From Kocuria varians (lineage in GTDB: Bacteria; Actinomycetota; Actinomycetes; Actinomycetales; Micrococcaceae), in NCBI RefSeq assembly GCF_006539885.1, contig NZ_BJNW01000001.1:1-64000 (forward strand): a DNA stretch of 64,000 nucleotides, read 5' to 3'. Made by a program: the position numbers and the translations under genes. Under the pieces are notes generated by a model that saw only the letters and a list, made by a program, of their open reading frames with translations, was not told where the DNA came from and ran no database searches. This document shows positions 8,838 to 17,217 of the stretch, one piece after another (the stretch's first letter is position 1; every line of letters starts with the position of its first letter).

Positions 8838-9937
8838 TTCTTTCCTCCAGAGGTTAGTCCGCTACGGAACTCCACCACATCCCCATCCTGCATCACGTAC
8901 TCCTTGCCCTCCATGCGCACCTTGCCCGCGGCCTTCGCGTCGGCCATGGATCCGGCGGCCACGAGGTCGTCGTAGGAGACGATCTCCGCCTTGATGAAGC
9001 CCCGCTCGAAGTCCGAGTGGATCACCCCGGCGGCCTTGGGCGCGGTGTCGCCCTGGTTGATGGTCCACGCGCGGGCCTCCTTGGGGCCGGCGGTGAGGTA
9101 GGTCTGCAGGCCCAGGGTGGAGAAGCCCACTCGGGCCAGCTTGTCCAGGCCGGACTCGTCCTGGCCCTCCATCTCCAGCATCTCGCGGGCCTCCTCCTCG
9201 GAGAGCTCCACCAGATCCGCTTCCAGCTTGGCGTCCAGGAACACGCACTGCGCGGGCGCCACCAGCGCCTCCAGCTCAGCCTGACGCTCGGGTGAGGACA
9301 GCACGCCCTCGTCCGCGTTGAACACGTAGATGAACGGCTTGGCGGTGAGCAGGTTCAGCTCACGCAGGTTGTCGGTGTCGAGCTTCTCGGGCCCGGCAGC
9401 CTCGAAGATCGTGCGGCCCTCCGCCAGCACCTTCTCCGCGGCCTGGTACGCCGCGAGCTGCTCGGGCGAGCCCTTCTTGATCTTGACCTGCTTCTCGAGC
9501 TTGGGAATGGCGTTCTCGAGGGTCTGCAGATCGGCCAGAATCAGCTCGGTGTTGATGGTCTCGCGGTCCGAGGCCGGGTCGATCTTGCCGTCCACGTGGA
9601 TCACGTCCGGATCGTCGAACACACGGATGACCTGGGCGATCGCGTGGGCCTCACGGATATTGGCCAGGAACTGGTTGCCCAGCCCCTCCCCCTCGGACGC
9701 GCCCTTCACGATGCCCGCGATGTCCACGAAGGACACCGTTGCCGGCACGATCTTCTGCGAGTCGAACAGCTCCGCGAGCTTGTCCAGCCGCTCGTCCGGC
9801 AGGTTCACCACGCCCACGTTCGGCTCGATGGTCGCGAACGGATAGTTCGCGGCGAGCACCGTGTTGCGCGTGAGCGCGTTGAACAGGGTTGATTTTCCGA
9901 CGTTCGGCAGACCGACGATTCCAATAGTAAGAGCCAC
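8834..9937 (-). CDS. ychF: Redox-regulated ribosome-binding ATPase/GTPase YchF, altered C-terminal tail
   Basis: YchF (OLA1 family) is a universal P-loop NTPase that binds ribosomes and prefers ATP. The GTG start gives MALTIGIVGLPNVGKSTLF, with the P-loop GLPNVGKS at residues 9-16. The coiled-coil domain lies mid-protein and a TGS domain ends the protein with KEYVMQDGDVVEFR. Family members normally finish right there with a short hydrophobic end such as FNV; here the tail is SGLTSGGKK, and its stop overlaps hsdM. Inferred: the restriction island joined at the 3' end of ychF and supplied a substitute end. An in-frame extension upstream of the GTG exists but is Arg-rich and not family-like. Confidence 0.93.
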   Translation of the reverse strand: MALTIGIVGLPNVGKSTLFNALTRNTVLAANYPFATIEPNVGVVNLPDERLDKLAELFDSQKIVPATVSFVDIAGIVKGASEGEGLGNQFLANIREAHAIAQVIRVFDDPDVIHVDGKIDPASDRETINTELILADLQTLENAIPKLEKQVKIKKGSPEQLAAYQAAEKVLAEGRTIFEAAGPEKLDTDNLRELNLLTAKPFIYVFNADEGVLSSPERQAELEALVAPAQCVFLDAKLEADLVELSEEEAREMLEMEGQDESGLDKLARVGFSTLGLQTYLTAGPKEARAWTINQGDTAPKAAGVIHSDFERGFIKAEIVSYDDLVAAGSMADAKAAGKVRMEGKEYVMQDGDVVEFRSGLTSGGKK

Positions 9938-10009
9938 GGTCCGCCATCTTACCGGGGCCGCCCGACGACGCCGCCACGCGACTCCGCGGCCCATCCCACC
10001 CCTGACACA

Positions 10010-10030
10010 TGTCACGCCCCACTCGTGACA
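10010..10030. promoter_or_regulatory. Palindromic operator before the ABC exporter/two-component operon
   Basis: TGTCACG and CGTGACA form a perfect 7-7-7 inverted repeat, 43 bases before the ATPase start in the divergent region shared with ychF. The spacing suits a dimeric NarL/LuxR-type response regulator such as the one encoded at the end of this operon. Autoregulation is inferred from position only. Confidence 0.6.
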
Positions 10031-10073
10031 ATCAACAGTTCAGCGCCGACCCGCCGCACGGGAATCTGGACCC

Positions 10074-11000
10074 ATGAACACCACACACCCACCGCAGCCC
10101 CACTCCCCCGCCATCCAGGCGCAGGATGCCGTCAAGACCTTCCGCACACGCTCCGAGACGGTCCGCGCCGTGCAGGGTGTCTCGCTGGAGATCCCGCGCG
10201 GCGGCGTCGTCGCCCTGCTGGGGCCGAACGGCGCCGGAAAGACGACCCTGCTGGACATGGTGCTCGGCATGAGCGAGCCCACCTCCGGGGCGGTGAGCGT
10301 GTGCGGCGAACGCCCGCGCGCGGCCGTGGCCCACGGGAAGGTGGGCGCGGTGCAGCAGGTGGGCGGGCTGCTCGCGGACCTGAGCGTGCGCGAGACCGTG
10401 ACCATGATCGCGTCCCTCTACCCGGACCACCTGCCCGTGGACGAGGCGCTGGAACGGGCGGGAGCGGCGTCGTTCGCGCGCCGGAAGGTGTCCAAGTGCT
10501 CGGGCGGGCAGCAGCAGCGCGTCCGCTTTGCCCTGGCCCTGCTCCCGCGCCCCGAGCTGCTCGTGCTGGACGAGCCGACCGCGGGCATGGACGTGCAGTC
10601 CCGCACCGAGTTCTGGGACGCGATGCGCGCCGAGACCGAGCGCGGGCTCACGGTCGTGTTCGCCACGCACTACCTCCAGGAGGCGGAGGACGTCGCCGAG
10701 CGGATCGTCCTCATGGATGCCGGGCGCGTCACGTTCGACGGCTCAGTGGACGAGCTGCGCTCCATGTCTCGGCACCACACCGTCTCCTTCGTGTGGCCAC
10801 CGGGCGAACCACTGCCCGAGTTCGCGGGCGCCACCGTCTCGCGCCGCTCGGAGTCCCGCGTGCACCTGCGCACCGAGGACGCGGACGCCCTCGCGCGCGA
10901 GCTGCTGACCCGCACCCCCGCGAGCGCCCTGGAGATCTCCCGCGGCGGCCTGGACGAGGCGTTCGCGGCGTTGATCCATCGAGACGACGCCGCCGCGTGA
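10074..11000 (+). CDS. ABC transporter ATP-binding protein (DrrA-like exporter class)
   Basis: This is the nucleotide-binding subunit of an ABC-2 exporter. The 308 residues include Walker A GPNGAGKT (50-57), signature CSGGQQQR (142-149), Walker B LLVLDEPT (162-169) followed by AGMD, and an H-loop (TVVFATHYLQEAED). A C-terminal extension of about 90 residues is typical of DrrA/CcmA-type exporters. Its permease, sensor kinase and response regulator follow on the same strand. Known family members export lipids, drugs or bacteriocins; the pairing with a DesK/LiaS-like kinase suggests response to envelope stress or membrane state. The substrate is not identifiable. Confidence 0.93.
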   Translation: MNTTHPPQPHSPAIQAQDAVKTFRTRSETVRAVQGVSLEIPRGGVVALLGPNGAGKTTLLDMVLGMSEPTSGAVSVCGERPRAAVAHGKVGAVQQVGGLLADLSVRETVTMIASLYPDHLPVDEALERAGAASFARRKVSKCSGGQQQRVRFALALLPRPELLVLDEPTAGMDVQSRTEFWDAMRAETERGLTVVFATHYLQEAEDVAERIVLMDAGRVTFDGSVDELRSMSRHHTVSFVWPPGEPLPEFAGATVSRRSESRVHLRTEDADALARELLTRTPASALEISRGGLDEAFAALIHRDDAAA

Positions 11001-11104
11001 GCCCGCGCGCAGCGCACCGCGGGTGACCGCACCGTTCTCCCGCCCCTCCCCGCGCCCCGCAGCTCGCGCGCCCATAACCGCACCCAGACCCCAAGGAGCC
11101 CGTC

Positions 11105-11866
11105 ATGTCCCTGACCTACACCGCCCACGACGTGCGGCGGAACCTCCGCTCGATCCCCAACCTGGTGTTCGTGGCCCTGCTGCCCGCCGTGCTGTTCATC
11201 CTGTTCGGCGCGGTGCAGGGCTGGTCCGACGCCCGCCTGCCCGGGGGCAACGTCTCCGCGTACGTGATGGTGTCGATGGCCGTGTACGGGGCCGTCACCG
11301 CCACCACCGCCATCTCCGCCGGCGCGGCCGTGGAACGGTTGCAGGGCTGGGGCCGGCAGCTCGCCCTGACCCCCATGGGCACGGGCGGCTACGCGGCCAC
11401 CAAGGTGGCGGTGGCTCTGCTGATCGCCGTGCTGCCCGTGGTCATCGTGTTCCTAGTGGGAGCGTTCACCAACGCCTCGATGGACGACCTCTGGCGCTGG
11501 GCGCTGGCCGCCGTGCTGTGCGTGGTGGTCTCCGTGGTGTTCGCGTTCTACGGGCTGGCCGCGGGCCTGATCTTCCGCTCGGACACCGCAGTGGGAGCCG
11601 CCACCGGCGCCCTGGTGGTGTTCGCGTTCTTTGGCAACGTGTTCATGCCGCTCTCCGGCGGGATGCTGGCCGTCGCCCGCTTCACCCCCATGTATGGAAT
11701 CGTGGGCATTGCCCGCTATCCCGTGACCGAAGGTGAGGTGGCCACCATGGGCGGTGCCCCGCAGACCGACAGCCTGCTGTGGCTCGTGGTCAACGCCGTG
11801 GCCTGGGCCGCCGTGTTCGGGATCATCGCGCTGCTAGCAGCCCGATCCTCCATGGGCCGCCGATGA
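11105..11866 (+). CDS. ABC-2 type transporter permease
   Basis: This is the membrane subunit for the preceding ATPase. The 253 residues contain six hydrophobic segments, the first at about residues 19-37 (LVFVALLPAVLFILFG) and the last near the C-terminus (AAVFGIIALLAA). Residues LSGGMLAVARFTPMYGI match the conserved pre-helix region of ABC-2 permeases. A well-placed AAGGAG precedes the ATG. The stop overlaps the sensor kinase start as ATGA. About 100 bases separate it from the ATPase gene, with no obvious terminator. Confidence 0.92.
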   Translation: MSLTYTAHDVRRNLRSIPNLVFVALLPAVLFILFGAVQGWSDARLPGGNVSAYVMVSMAVYGAVTATTAISAGAAVERLQGWGRQLALTPMGTGGYAATKVAVALLIAVLPVVIVFLVGAFTNASMDDLWRWALAAVLCVVVSVVFAFYGLAAGLIFRSDTAVGAATGALVVFAFFGNVFMPLSGGMLAVARFTPMYGIVGIARYPVTEGEVATMGGAPQTDSLLWLVVNAVAWAAVFGIIALLAARSSMGRR

Positions 11867-13203
11867 GCGCCGCCACGCGGACCGCCCCGCGCCCACGCAC
11901 CGAGGAACCCGAGCACCATTGGTCCGACCTGCTGTTTGCCACCGTCTGGCTCGTGTTCCTCGTGATGCCCGCCGCGGCACTGCTGCAGAGTGACGAGTCG
12001 GTCTGGGCCACTGCCCTGGGACTGCTCGGACTGGTGCTCTTCGCCGGGCTCTACACGCTCTCCTGGATCCGGCAGATCCTGGTCCCGCGCCTGAGCGTGC
12101 TGGGCAACGCCGTGCTGTGGTGCGTGGTCCTGCTGGTGCCGCTGACCCTGCTGCTGCCGGCCTCGCCGTGGGGCATGACCTACACGGCCCCGTTCTTCGT
12201 GGCCGTGTGCGCGTTCCGGCTGCCCCTGCGCCAGGGCATCCTGGCCTCGCTCCTGATCGAGGTGGCGGCCCTGGTGCCGCTGCTCATGCTGCTCCCCCGG
12301 GAGCAGTGGTTCTGGCCGCTGTTCGGCCTGGTCCTGCCCGGGCCGATCATTCTGCTCTCCCGCTTCGCCGTGGAACGCTCCGAGACCCATGAGCGCCTGG
12401 CCCGCGAGCTCGCGGTCTCCCGGCAGCGCGAGGCCGTGGGTCGGGACGTGCACGACATCCTGGGCCACTCCCTCACGGTCATCACCGTCAAGACGCAGCT
12501 CGCCCAGCGGCTCGTGGAGACGGACCCGCAGCGCGCCGTCGCCGAGCTGAACGACGTCCTGGCCCTGTCCCGCGAAGCCCTCACCGACGTCCGCTCCACG
12601 GTGGGCAGGCTGCGCGACCTGGATCTGGGGGTGGAGCTCGTCCAGGCGCGCGCGGCCCTGCGCGCCGCCGGGATCACCCCGCACCTGCCGTCCTCGGTCC
12701 CGCCCCTCGACGCCGTCACCCGTTCCGTGTTCGCATGGATCCTGCGCGAGGCCGTGACCAATGTGGTTCGCCACTCGGGCGCCGCTCACTGCCGCGTCAC
12801 GGTCACCGGTTCGTCGCTGCGCATCGCGGACGACGGCGCACGGGCTGCGGGTGCCCTCACTCACCACTCAGCCCGGACCGACACCGTCGCTCGTCCGGGC
12901 GGCGAGGCGCCCTCGACGAGCCCTCCGCGCCCCGACGACGCCGCGGCGGATGTGCCCGACCGGGCCAGTGTGGGGCACGTCGGCCCGGACTCGCCGCGGC
13001 CGGTGCGGGCCGGGGACCGCGGTGAGGCGGCGTCGTCGTGCTCCGGACCCGAGGCGAGCACCGGGGGCGGTGCCGCCGAACCGGAGCTGCGAGAGGGCAA
13101 CGGCATCCGCGGCATGAAGGAGCGGGCTCGGGCTGCGGGATGTGAGGTGACGGTCGCGCGGGATCCCCGGGGCGGCACGATCGTGGAGGTGAGGCGGGCA
13201 TGA
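11863..13203 (+). CDS. Membrane sensor histidine kinase (DesK/NarL-partner type) with a long insertion in its ATPase domain
   Basis: This kinase phosphorylates the response regulator that follows (ATGA overlap). It has 446 residues with this start, which overlaps the permease stop. Five or six membrane helices fill residues 22-168. The HisKA_3 phospho-acceptor motif is RDVHDILGHSLTVI (H197). The N-box is LREAVTNVVRHS (295-306) and DDG is at 323-325. Between DDG and the glycine-rich lid (GNGIRGMKERA, from 412) lies about 85 residues of Ser/Pro/Asp/Gly-rich, low-complexity sequence, where relatives usually have fewer than 20. The ATP lid itself is intact, so activity is plausible. The insertion is in frame and shows the same codon bias, so a sequencing error is unlikely. 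Confidence 0.92.
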   Translation: MSAATRTAPRPRTEEPEHHWSDLLFATVWLVFLVMPAAALLQSDESVWATALGLLGLVLFAGLYTLSWIRQILVPRLSVLGNAVLWCVVLLVPLTLLLPASPWGMTYTAPFFVAVCAFRLPLRQGILASLLIEVAALVPLLMLLPREQWFWPLFGLVLPGPIILLSRFAVERSETHERLARELAVSRQREAVGRDVHDILGHSLTVITVKTQLAQRLVETDPQRAVAELNDVLALSREALTDVRSTVGRLRDLDLGVELVQARAALRAAGITPHLPSSVPPLDAVTRSVFAWILREAVTNVVRHSGAAHCRVTVTGSSLRIADDGARAAGALTHHSARTDTVARPGGEAPSTSPPRPDDAAADVPDRASVGHVGPDSPRPVRAGDRGEAASSCSGPEASTGGGAAEPELREGNGIRGMKERARAAGCEVTVARDPRGGTIVEVRRA

Positions 13204-13811
13204 CCGAGATCCGAGTGCTGATCGCGGACGACCAGGCCCTCGTGCGCGCCGGACTGGCCGCTCTGCTGGACCTGGAACCGGACATCACCGTGGTGGCCCA
13301 GGCCGCCGACGGTGCCGAGGCGGTCGCTATTGCCGGGGAGCTCCCCGTGGACGTGGCCCTGCTGGACATCGAGATGCCCGGCCTCACCGGGCTGGAGGCC
13401 ACCGAGCGAATCGTGGCTGCCGGGCGCGGGACGCGGTGCCTGATGGTCACCACGTTCGACCGCCCCGGCTACCTGCGGCGCGCGTTCGACGCCGGGGCGT
13501 CCGGCTTCGTGGTCAAGGACACCCCCGCTGCGGAGCTCGCGGAGGCCATCCGGAAGGTGCACGCCGGGCTGCGCGTGGTCGACCCGGCGCTGGCCGAGAA
13601 GTCCCTGCTGGCCGGGCCGAACCCCCTGACCCCGCGGGAGCAAGACGTGCTGCGCGAGGCGTCCCACGGGGCTTCGGCGGGGCAGATCGGGCGGGCCCTG
13701 CACCTCTCCGCGGGGACGGTGCGCAACCACCTGTCCTCGGCGATCGGCAAGACCGGAACAGCCAACCGGACCGAGGCGGTGGCCGTCGCCGCGCGCAACG
13801 GGTGGCTGTAG
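13200..13811 (+). CDS. NarL/LuxR-family response regulator
   Basis: This is the transcription factor partner of the upstream kinase. Residues 1-120 are a receiver domain with acidic pocket D10/D11, phospho-acceptor D56 (LLDIEMPG) and conserved K near 103 (VVKDTPAAEL). The C-terminal LuxR-type helix-turn-helix spans about 140-200 (LTPREQDVLREASHGASAGQIG and GTVRNHLSSAIGKT). At 203 residues it is standard length. The likely target is the palindrome upstream of the exporter gene; that link is inferred. Confidence 0.94.
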   Translation: MTEIRVLIADDQALVRAGLAALLDLEPDITVVAQAADGAEAVAIAGELPVDVALLDIEMPGLTGLEATERIVAAGRGTRCLMVTTFDRPGYLRRAFDAGASGFVVKDTPAAELAEAIRKVHAGLRVVDPALAEKSLLAGPNPLTPREQDVLREASHGASAGQIGRALHLSAGTVRNHLSSAIGKTGTANRTEAVAVAARNGWL

Positions 13812-13881
13812 CCCTCCGGATCCGGTGACGAGCCCCGCCGGGGCGCTTATGCGTGTCGGACGGAATTGTCATGGTGAGCGC

Positions 13882-15084
13882 ATGGATGCTTCGGTGATGG
13901 CTCAGGTGTGGTGGTTGTGGGCGCTGTTCGCCCTCGTGGTGGGTGTGGTGCTGGGGTACGTGCTGGCCCACCAGAAGTCCACGGCGCTGGAGACCGAGCT
14001 GGAGGAGGCCCGGGGGCAGCGGCTCGCCGCCCTGCAGGACGCTGCCTCCGCTCAGGCCGCGGCCGAGCAGCTCGAGCAGCGTGTGGAGTCCCTCGAGGCG
14101 CGGGCCGTGCAGGACCAGGACGTCATGCGGGCGCTGGCACCGCTCAACGACCAGCTCTCCTCCGTAGGACGGCACGTGAACCAGCTGGAGCGGGACCGTG
14201 CGCAGCAGTTTGGGGCCGTGGCCCAGGCCCTGGAAGCGGCCCGCACCACGGACCAGCAGCTGCTGCACGCCACCACCTCCCTGGAGGGCTCCCTGCGCTC
14301 CACCACCGCCCGCGGTGCATGGGGTGAAATGCAGCTGCGCCGCGTGGTGGAGGCGGCAGGCATGACACGCCACGTGGACTTCACGGAGCAGACGGTGCGC
14401 TCCACGGAGTCCGGCACCCAGCGCCCGGACATGGTGGTCAACCTGCCCGGCGCGCAGACCGTGGTGGTGGATGCGAAGGCCCCCATGTCCTCCTACCTTG
14501 ACGCCCAGGCCGTCCCCTCGGACGGCTCCCCCGAGAACGAGCAGCGCCGCGCCCAGCTGCTCGCCGCCCACGCCAAGGCCCTGCGGGCGCACGTGAACAC
14601 GCTGGGCACCAAGAAGTACTGGTCCGCGGAGGAGAACTCCCCCGAGCTGGTGATGTGCTTCGTCCCGGTCGAGTCCGCCCTCGCGGCCGCGCTGGACGCG
14701 GATGCCTCCCTGCTGGATCACGCGGCGCGTGCGAACGTGGCCCTGGTGTCACCGGTGTCCCTGCTCGCGTCCCTGAAGGCCGTGGCGTTCAGCTGGCGTC
14801 AGGCCACCCTCACGGACAACGCCCGGGAACTGTACCGGCTCTCCCGGGAGCTCTACGACCGCATGGGCTCGGTGGGCAAGCACCTGTCCGACATGGGCGG
14901 TTCGCTGCGGCGCTCGGTGGAGGGCTACAACAAGCTCGTGGGTTCGCTGGAGTCACGAGTGCTGCCCTCGGCGCGCAAGATCGCCGAGCTAGACCCCACG
15001 ACCACCGACTCCGAGGCACTGGAGACCAGGACCGTGGACTCGGCGCCCCGTCCGGTCACGGCCACGGAGTTCGTGAACGACTGA
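13882..15084 (+). CDS. rmuC: DNA recombination protein RmuC homologue
   Basis: RmuC proteins limit inversions at short inverted repeats and carry a predicted PD-(D/E)xK nuclease core. The ATG chosen follows GGTGAG and gives a single N-terminal membrane helix (about 8-27, WWLWALFALVVGVVLGYVLA), a long coiled coil (about 30-110), then the conserved core with RGAWGEMQLRRVVEAAGM, RPDMVVNLPG and VVVDAKAPMSSY (the D...DAK motif). About 400 residues is normal. An upstream in-frame start (13825) would add an unrelated leader. It stands alone on this strand and faces ispH. Confidence 0.92.
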   Translation: MDASVMAQVWWLWALFALVVGVVLGYVLAHQKSTALETELEEARGQRLAALQDAASAQAAAEQLEQRVESLEARAVQDQDVMRALAPLNDQLSSVGRHVNQLERDRAQQFGAVAQALEAARTTDQQLLHATTSLEGSLRSTTARGAWGEMQLRRVVEAAGMTRHVDFTEQTVRSTESGTQRPDMVVNLPGAQTVVVDAKAPMSSYLDAQAVPSDGSPENEQRRAQLLAAHAKALRAHVNTLGTKKYWSAEENSPELVMCFVPVESALAAALDADASLLDHAARANVALVSPVSLLASLKAVAFSWRQATLTDNARELYRLSRELYDRMGSVGKHLSDMGGSLRRSVEGYNKLVGSLESRVLPSARKIAELDPTTTDSEALETRTVDSAPRPVTATEFVND

Positions 15085-15132
15085 CCGCCGCCCAGGGCAA
15101 GGGCCTGACGCCGGGGCTCAACGTGAGGAGTG

Positions 15133-15164
15133 GGTGCCGGGGCCCCGTAGGAGGGCCCGGCGCC
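15133..15164. terminator. Hairpin between convergent rmuC and ispH
   Basis: GGTGCCGGGGCCC pairs with GGGCCCGGCGCC across a short loop, allowing one bulge. It lies just beyond both stop codons, so it can end transcription from either side. There is no clear T-run, which is common in high-G+C actinobacteria. Confidence 0.5.
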
Positions 15165-15169
15165 ACAGC

Positions 15170-16249
15170 TCAGCGCGAGGGCTTGGTGCCGCGGCCACCC
15201 AGACCGCGGGTGGTGTCCCCGTCCTTCGCGAGCTTGGCGCGCAGCTCCTTGGGCAGGGAGAAAAGGATGTCCTCCTGAGCGGTCACGACCTCCTCCACGG
15301 AGCCGTAGCCGTACTCGGCGAGCAGGTCGAGCACCTGCTGCACCAGCACCTCGGGCACGGACGCACCGGAGGTCACACCCACGGTGGCCACGCCCTCGAA
15401 CCAGGACTCGTCCACCTGGTTCGCGAAGTCCACCCGCTCGGCGCGCGCGGCACCGTACTCCAGCGCCACTTCCTTCAGGCGCACGGAGTTGGAGGAGTTC
15501 GCGGATCCCACCACGATCACCAGGTCCGCCTGCGGGGCGATCTCCTTGATGGCCGTCTGGCGGTTGGAGGTCGCGTAGCAGATGTCGTCGCTCGGCGGGT
15601 CGATCATGTTGGGGAACTTGGCACGCAGCCGGTTCACCGTCTCCATGGTCTCGTCCACGCTGAGGGTGGTCTGGGACAGCCACACGACCTTGTCCGGGTC
15701 CCGCACCTCGAGGGTGTCCACGTCCTCCGGCGAGTTCACGATCTGGATGTGCTCGGGGGCCTCCCCGAACGTGCCCTCGACCTCCTCGTGGCCCACGTGG
15801 CCGATCAGGAGGATCTCGTAGTCGTTCTTGGCGAAGCGCACGGCCTCGCGGTGCACCTTAGTCACGAGCGGGCACGTGGCGTCGATGGTGTGGAGGTTGC
15901 GGTCGTGGGCGGACTGCACCACCGCCGGGGACACCCCGTGGGCGGAGAACACGACCAGCGCGCCCTCAGGGACCTCGTCGGTCTCCTCCACGAACACGGC
16001 GCCGCGTTCCTCGAGCGTCTGCACCACGTGCTTGTTGTGCACGATCTCCTTGCGCACGTACACCGGCGCACCGTAGTGCTCCAGCGCCTTCTCCACGGCG
16101 ATCACGGCCCGGTCCACGCCCGCGCAGTAGCCGCGTGGCGCGGCCAGCAGCACCTTGCGCCCGCTGACCGGGGCGGCGTCGGCAATCTCCTGGGGAGTGC
16201 GACGCACCCGGGGAACGGTGGGCATGGAGAGGTCAACCACGGTGGACAT
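15170..16249 (-). CDS. ispH: 4-hydroxy-3-methylbut-2-enyl diphosphate reductase (IspH/LytB)
   Basis: IspH is the last enzyme of the MEP isoprenoid pathway; a 4Fe-4S cluster reduces HMBPP to IPP and DMAPP. With the ATG used here the protein has 359 residues. The three cluster cysteines are visible in [11 protein letters not shown] (C42), [11 protein letters not shown] and [18 protein letters not shown] and the E/T/N active-site segment VGSANSSNS are also present. Two earlier in-frame starts (16258 and 16279) are possible. Any of them overlaps the 3' end of the upstream membrane-protein gene, so the two are probably co-transcribed. Confidence 0.95.
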   Translation of the reverse strand: MSTVVDLSMPTVPRVRRTPQEIADAAPVSGRKVLLAAPRGYCAGVDRAVIAVEKALEHYGAPVYVRKEIVHNKHVVQTLEERGAVFVEETDEVPEGALVVFSAHGVSPAVVQSAHDRNLHTIDATCPLVTKVHREAVRFAKNDYEILLIGHVGHEEVEGTFGEAPEHIQIVNSPEDVDTLEVRDPDKVVWLSQTTLSVDETMETVNRLRAKFPNMIDPPSDDICYATSNRQTAIKEIAPQADLVIVVGSANSSNSVRLKEVALEYGAARAERVDFANQVDESWFEGVATVGVTSGASVPEVLVQQVLDLLAEYGYGSVEEVVTAQEDILFSLPKELRAKLAKDGDTTRGLGGRGTKPSR

Positions 16250-17159
16250 GTCCTCCATCGTAAGTGACCGCACGGACACGCACCACGGCGCCGGTCACAC
16301 CCACCACCGCCACCCCGGCAGCCCACATCATCGCCTCCACGCAGCGCGTGACGAACGAGTCCCGCAGCAGGGAGAAGATCTGCTCCGTGACCAGGTGGGC
16401 CACGGGATCCACGGCGGAGGCGTCCACCACGGTGCGGGTGGCCACGAGTCCCAGGCACAGCAGGATCCCGGCGCACACCACCCCGGCGGCCCCCACACCG
16501 GCGAGCGCCGTCCACCGCCGGGGTGCGCAGAGCACGCAGAGCACCGCGGCGGCACCGGCGAACCACGGCAGCACGTAGCGCCACTGGGCGAGCCGCACGA
16601 GAGCGTCCACCACCGGGCCGGTGTGCGCGCCGGGGACCGTGATCCGCAGGGCGTGGGCGTCGATGCCCGGGGAGATGCCCACGGTGTCCTGGACCTGGTG
16701 GTCCACCGCCCGGCCCAGAGCGCCGAGGTCCACCACGAGCTCGTCAGGAGCGGCACCGGCCGAGGGGGTGAGGGGGACGTTGGCGTCGTGGGTGTCGTTG
16801 AGCACCTGGATCCAGGTGCCCTCTTGCTCCGGCGCCGTGAGCCACGTGCGGGCGGCGTCCACCACGGCCGTGCGGAGCCTCTCGACGGCCCGGTCCACGG
16901 GGGCGATGCCGGTGTCCGCGTCCTGCAGCACGCCGAGCGTGGCGCGGTCCAGCACGGTGCCCACGAGCTCGTTCTGGAAGGAGGTCTCCGTGATCACGGC
17001 GGCGGCCGTGTCCTGGAACCCGGAGGGCGAGAGCACGTGGTCCTGCAGCCACGTGATCCCCAGCCACAGCGCGAATCCCGCCCCGGCCAGCACGGCCAGC
17101 AGCGCCGCGGCGAGGCTGCGGAGGGGTGCGGAAACGCGGGGGCGCGCGGAGGAGCTCAC
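16233..17159 (-). CDS. Predicted membrane protein of unknown function, coupled to ispH
   Basis: About 308 residues from a GTG start ([17 protein letters not shown] follows). One N-terminal helix (about 15-37) is followed by an extracytoplasmic domain of about 170 residues, then three helices near the C-terminus ([51 protein letters not shown]). The topology fits a surface-exposed loop anchored at both ends. No catalytic motif was seen. The start was chosen because longer frames run past the divergent xseA promoter region and are low in hydrophobic content. Function unknown. Confidence 0.75.
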   Translation of the reverse strand: MSSSARPRVSAPLRSLAAALLAVLAGAGFALWLGITWLQDHVLSPSGFQDTAAAVITETSFQNELVGTVLDRATLGVLQDADTGIAPVDRAVERLRTAVVDAARTWLTAPEQEGTWIQVLNDTHDANVPLTPSAGAAPDELVVDLGALGRAVDHQVQDTVGISPGIDAHALRITVPGAHTGPVVDALVRLAQWRYVLPWFAGAAAVLCVLCAPRRWTALAGVGAAGVVCAGILLCLGLVATRTVVDASAVDPVAHLVTEQIFSLLRDSFVTRCVEAMMWAAGVAVVGVTGAVVRVRAVTYDGGHVHRG

Positions 17160-17217
17160 CGCTCCACTGTAGAGAGAACACGCTGTGCGTGTCCCCGGCG
17201 GGTGATACTCATGGACC

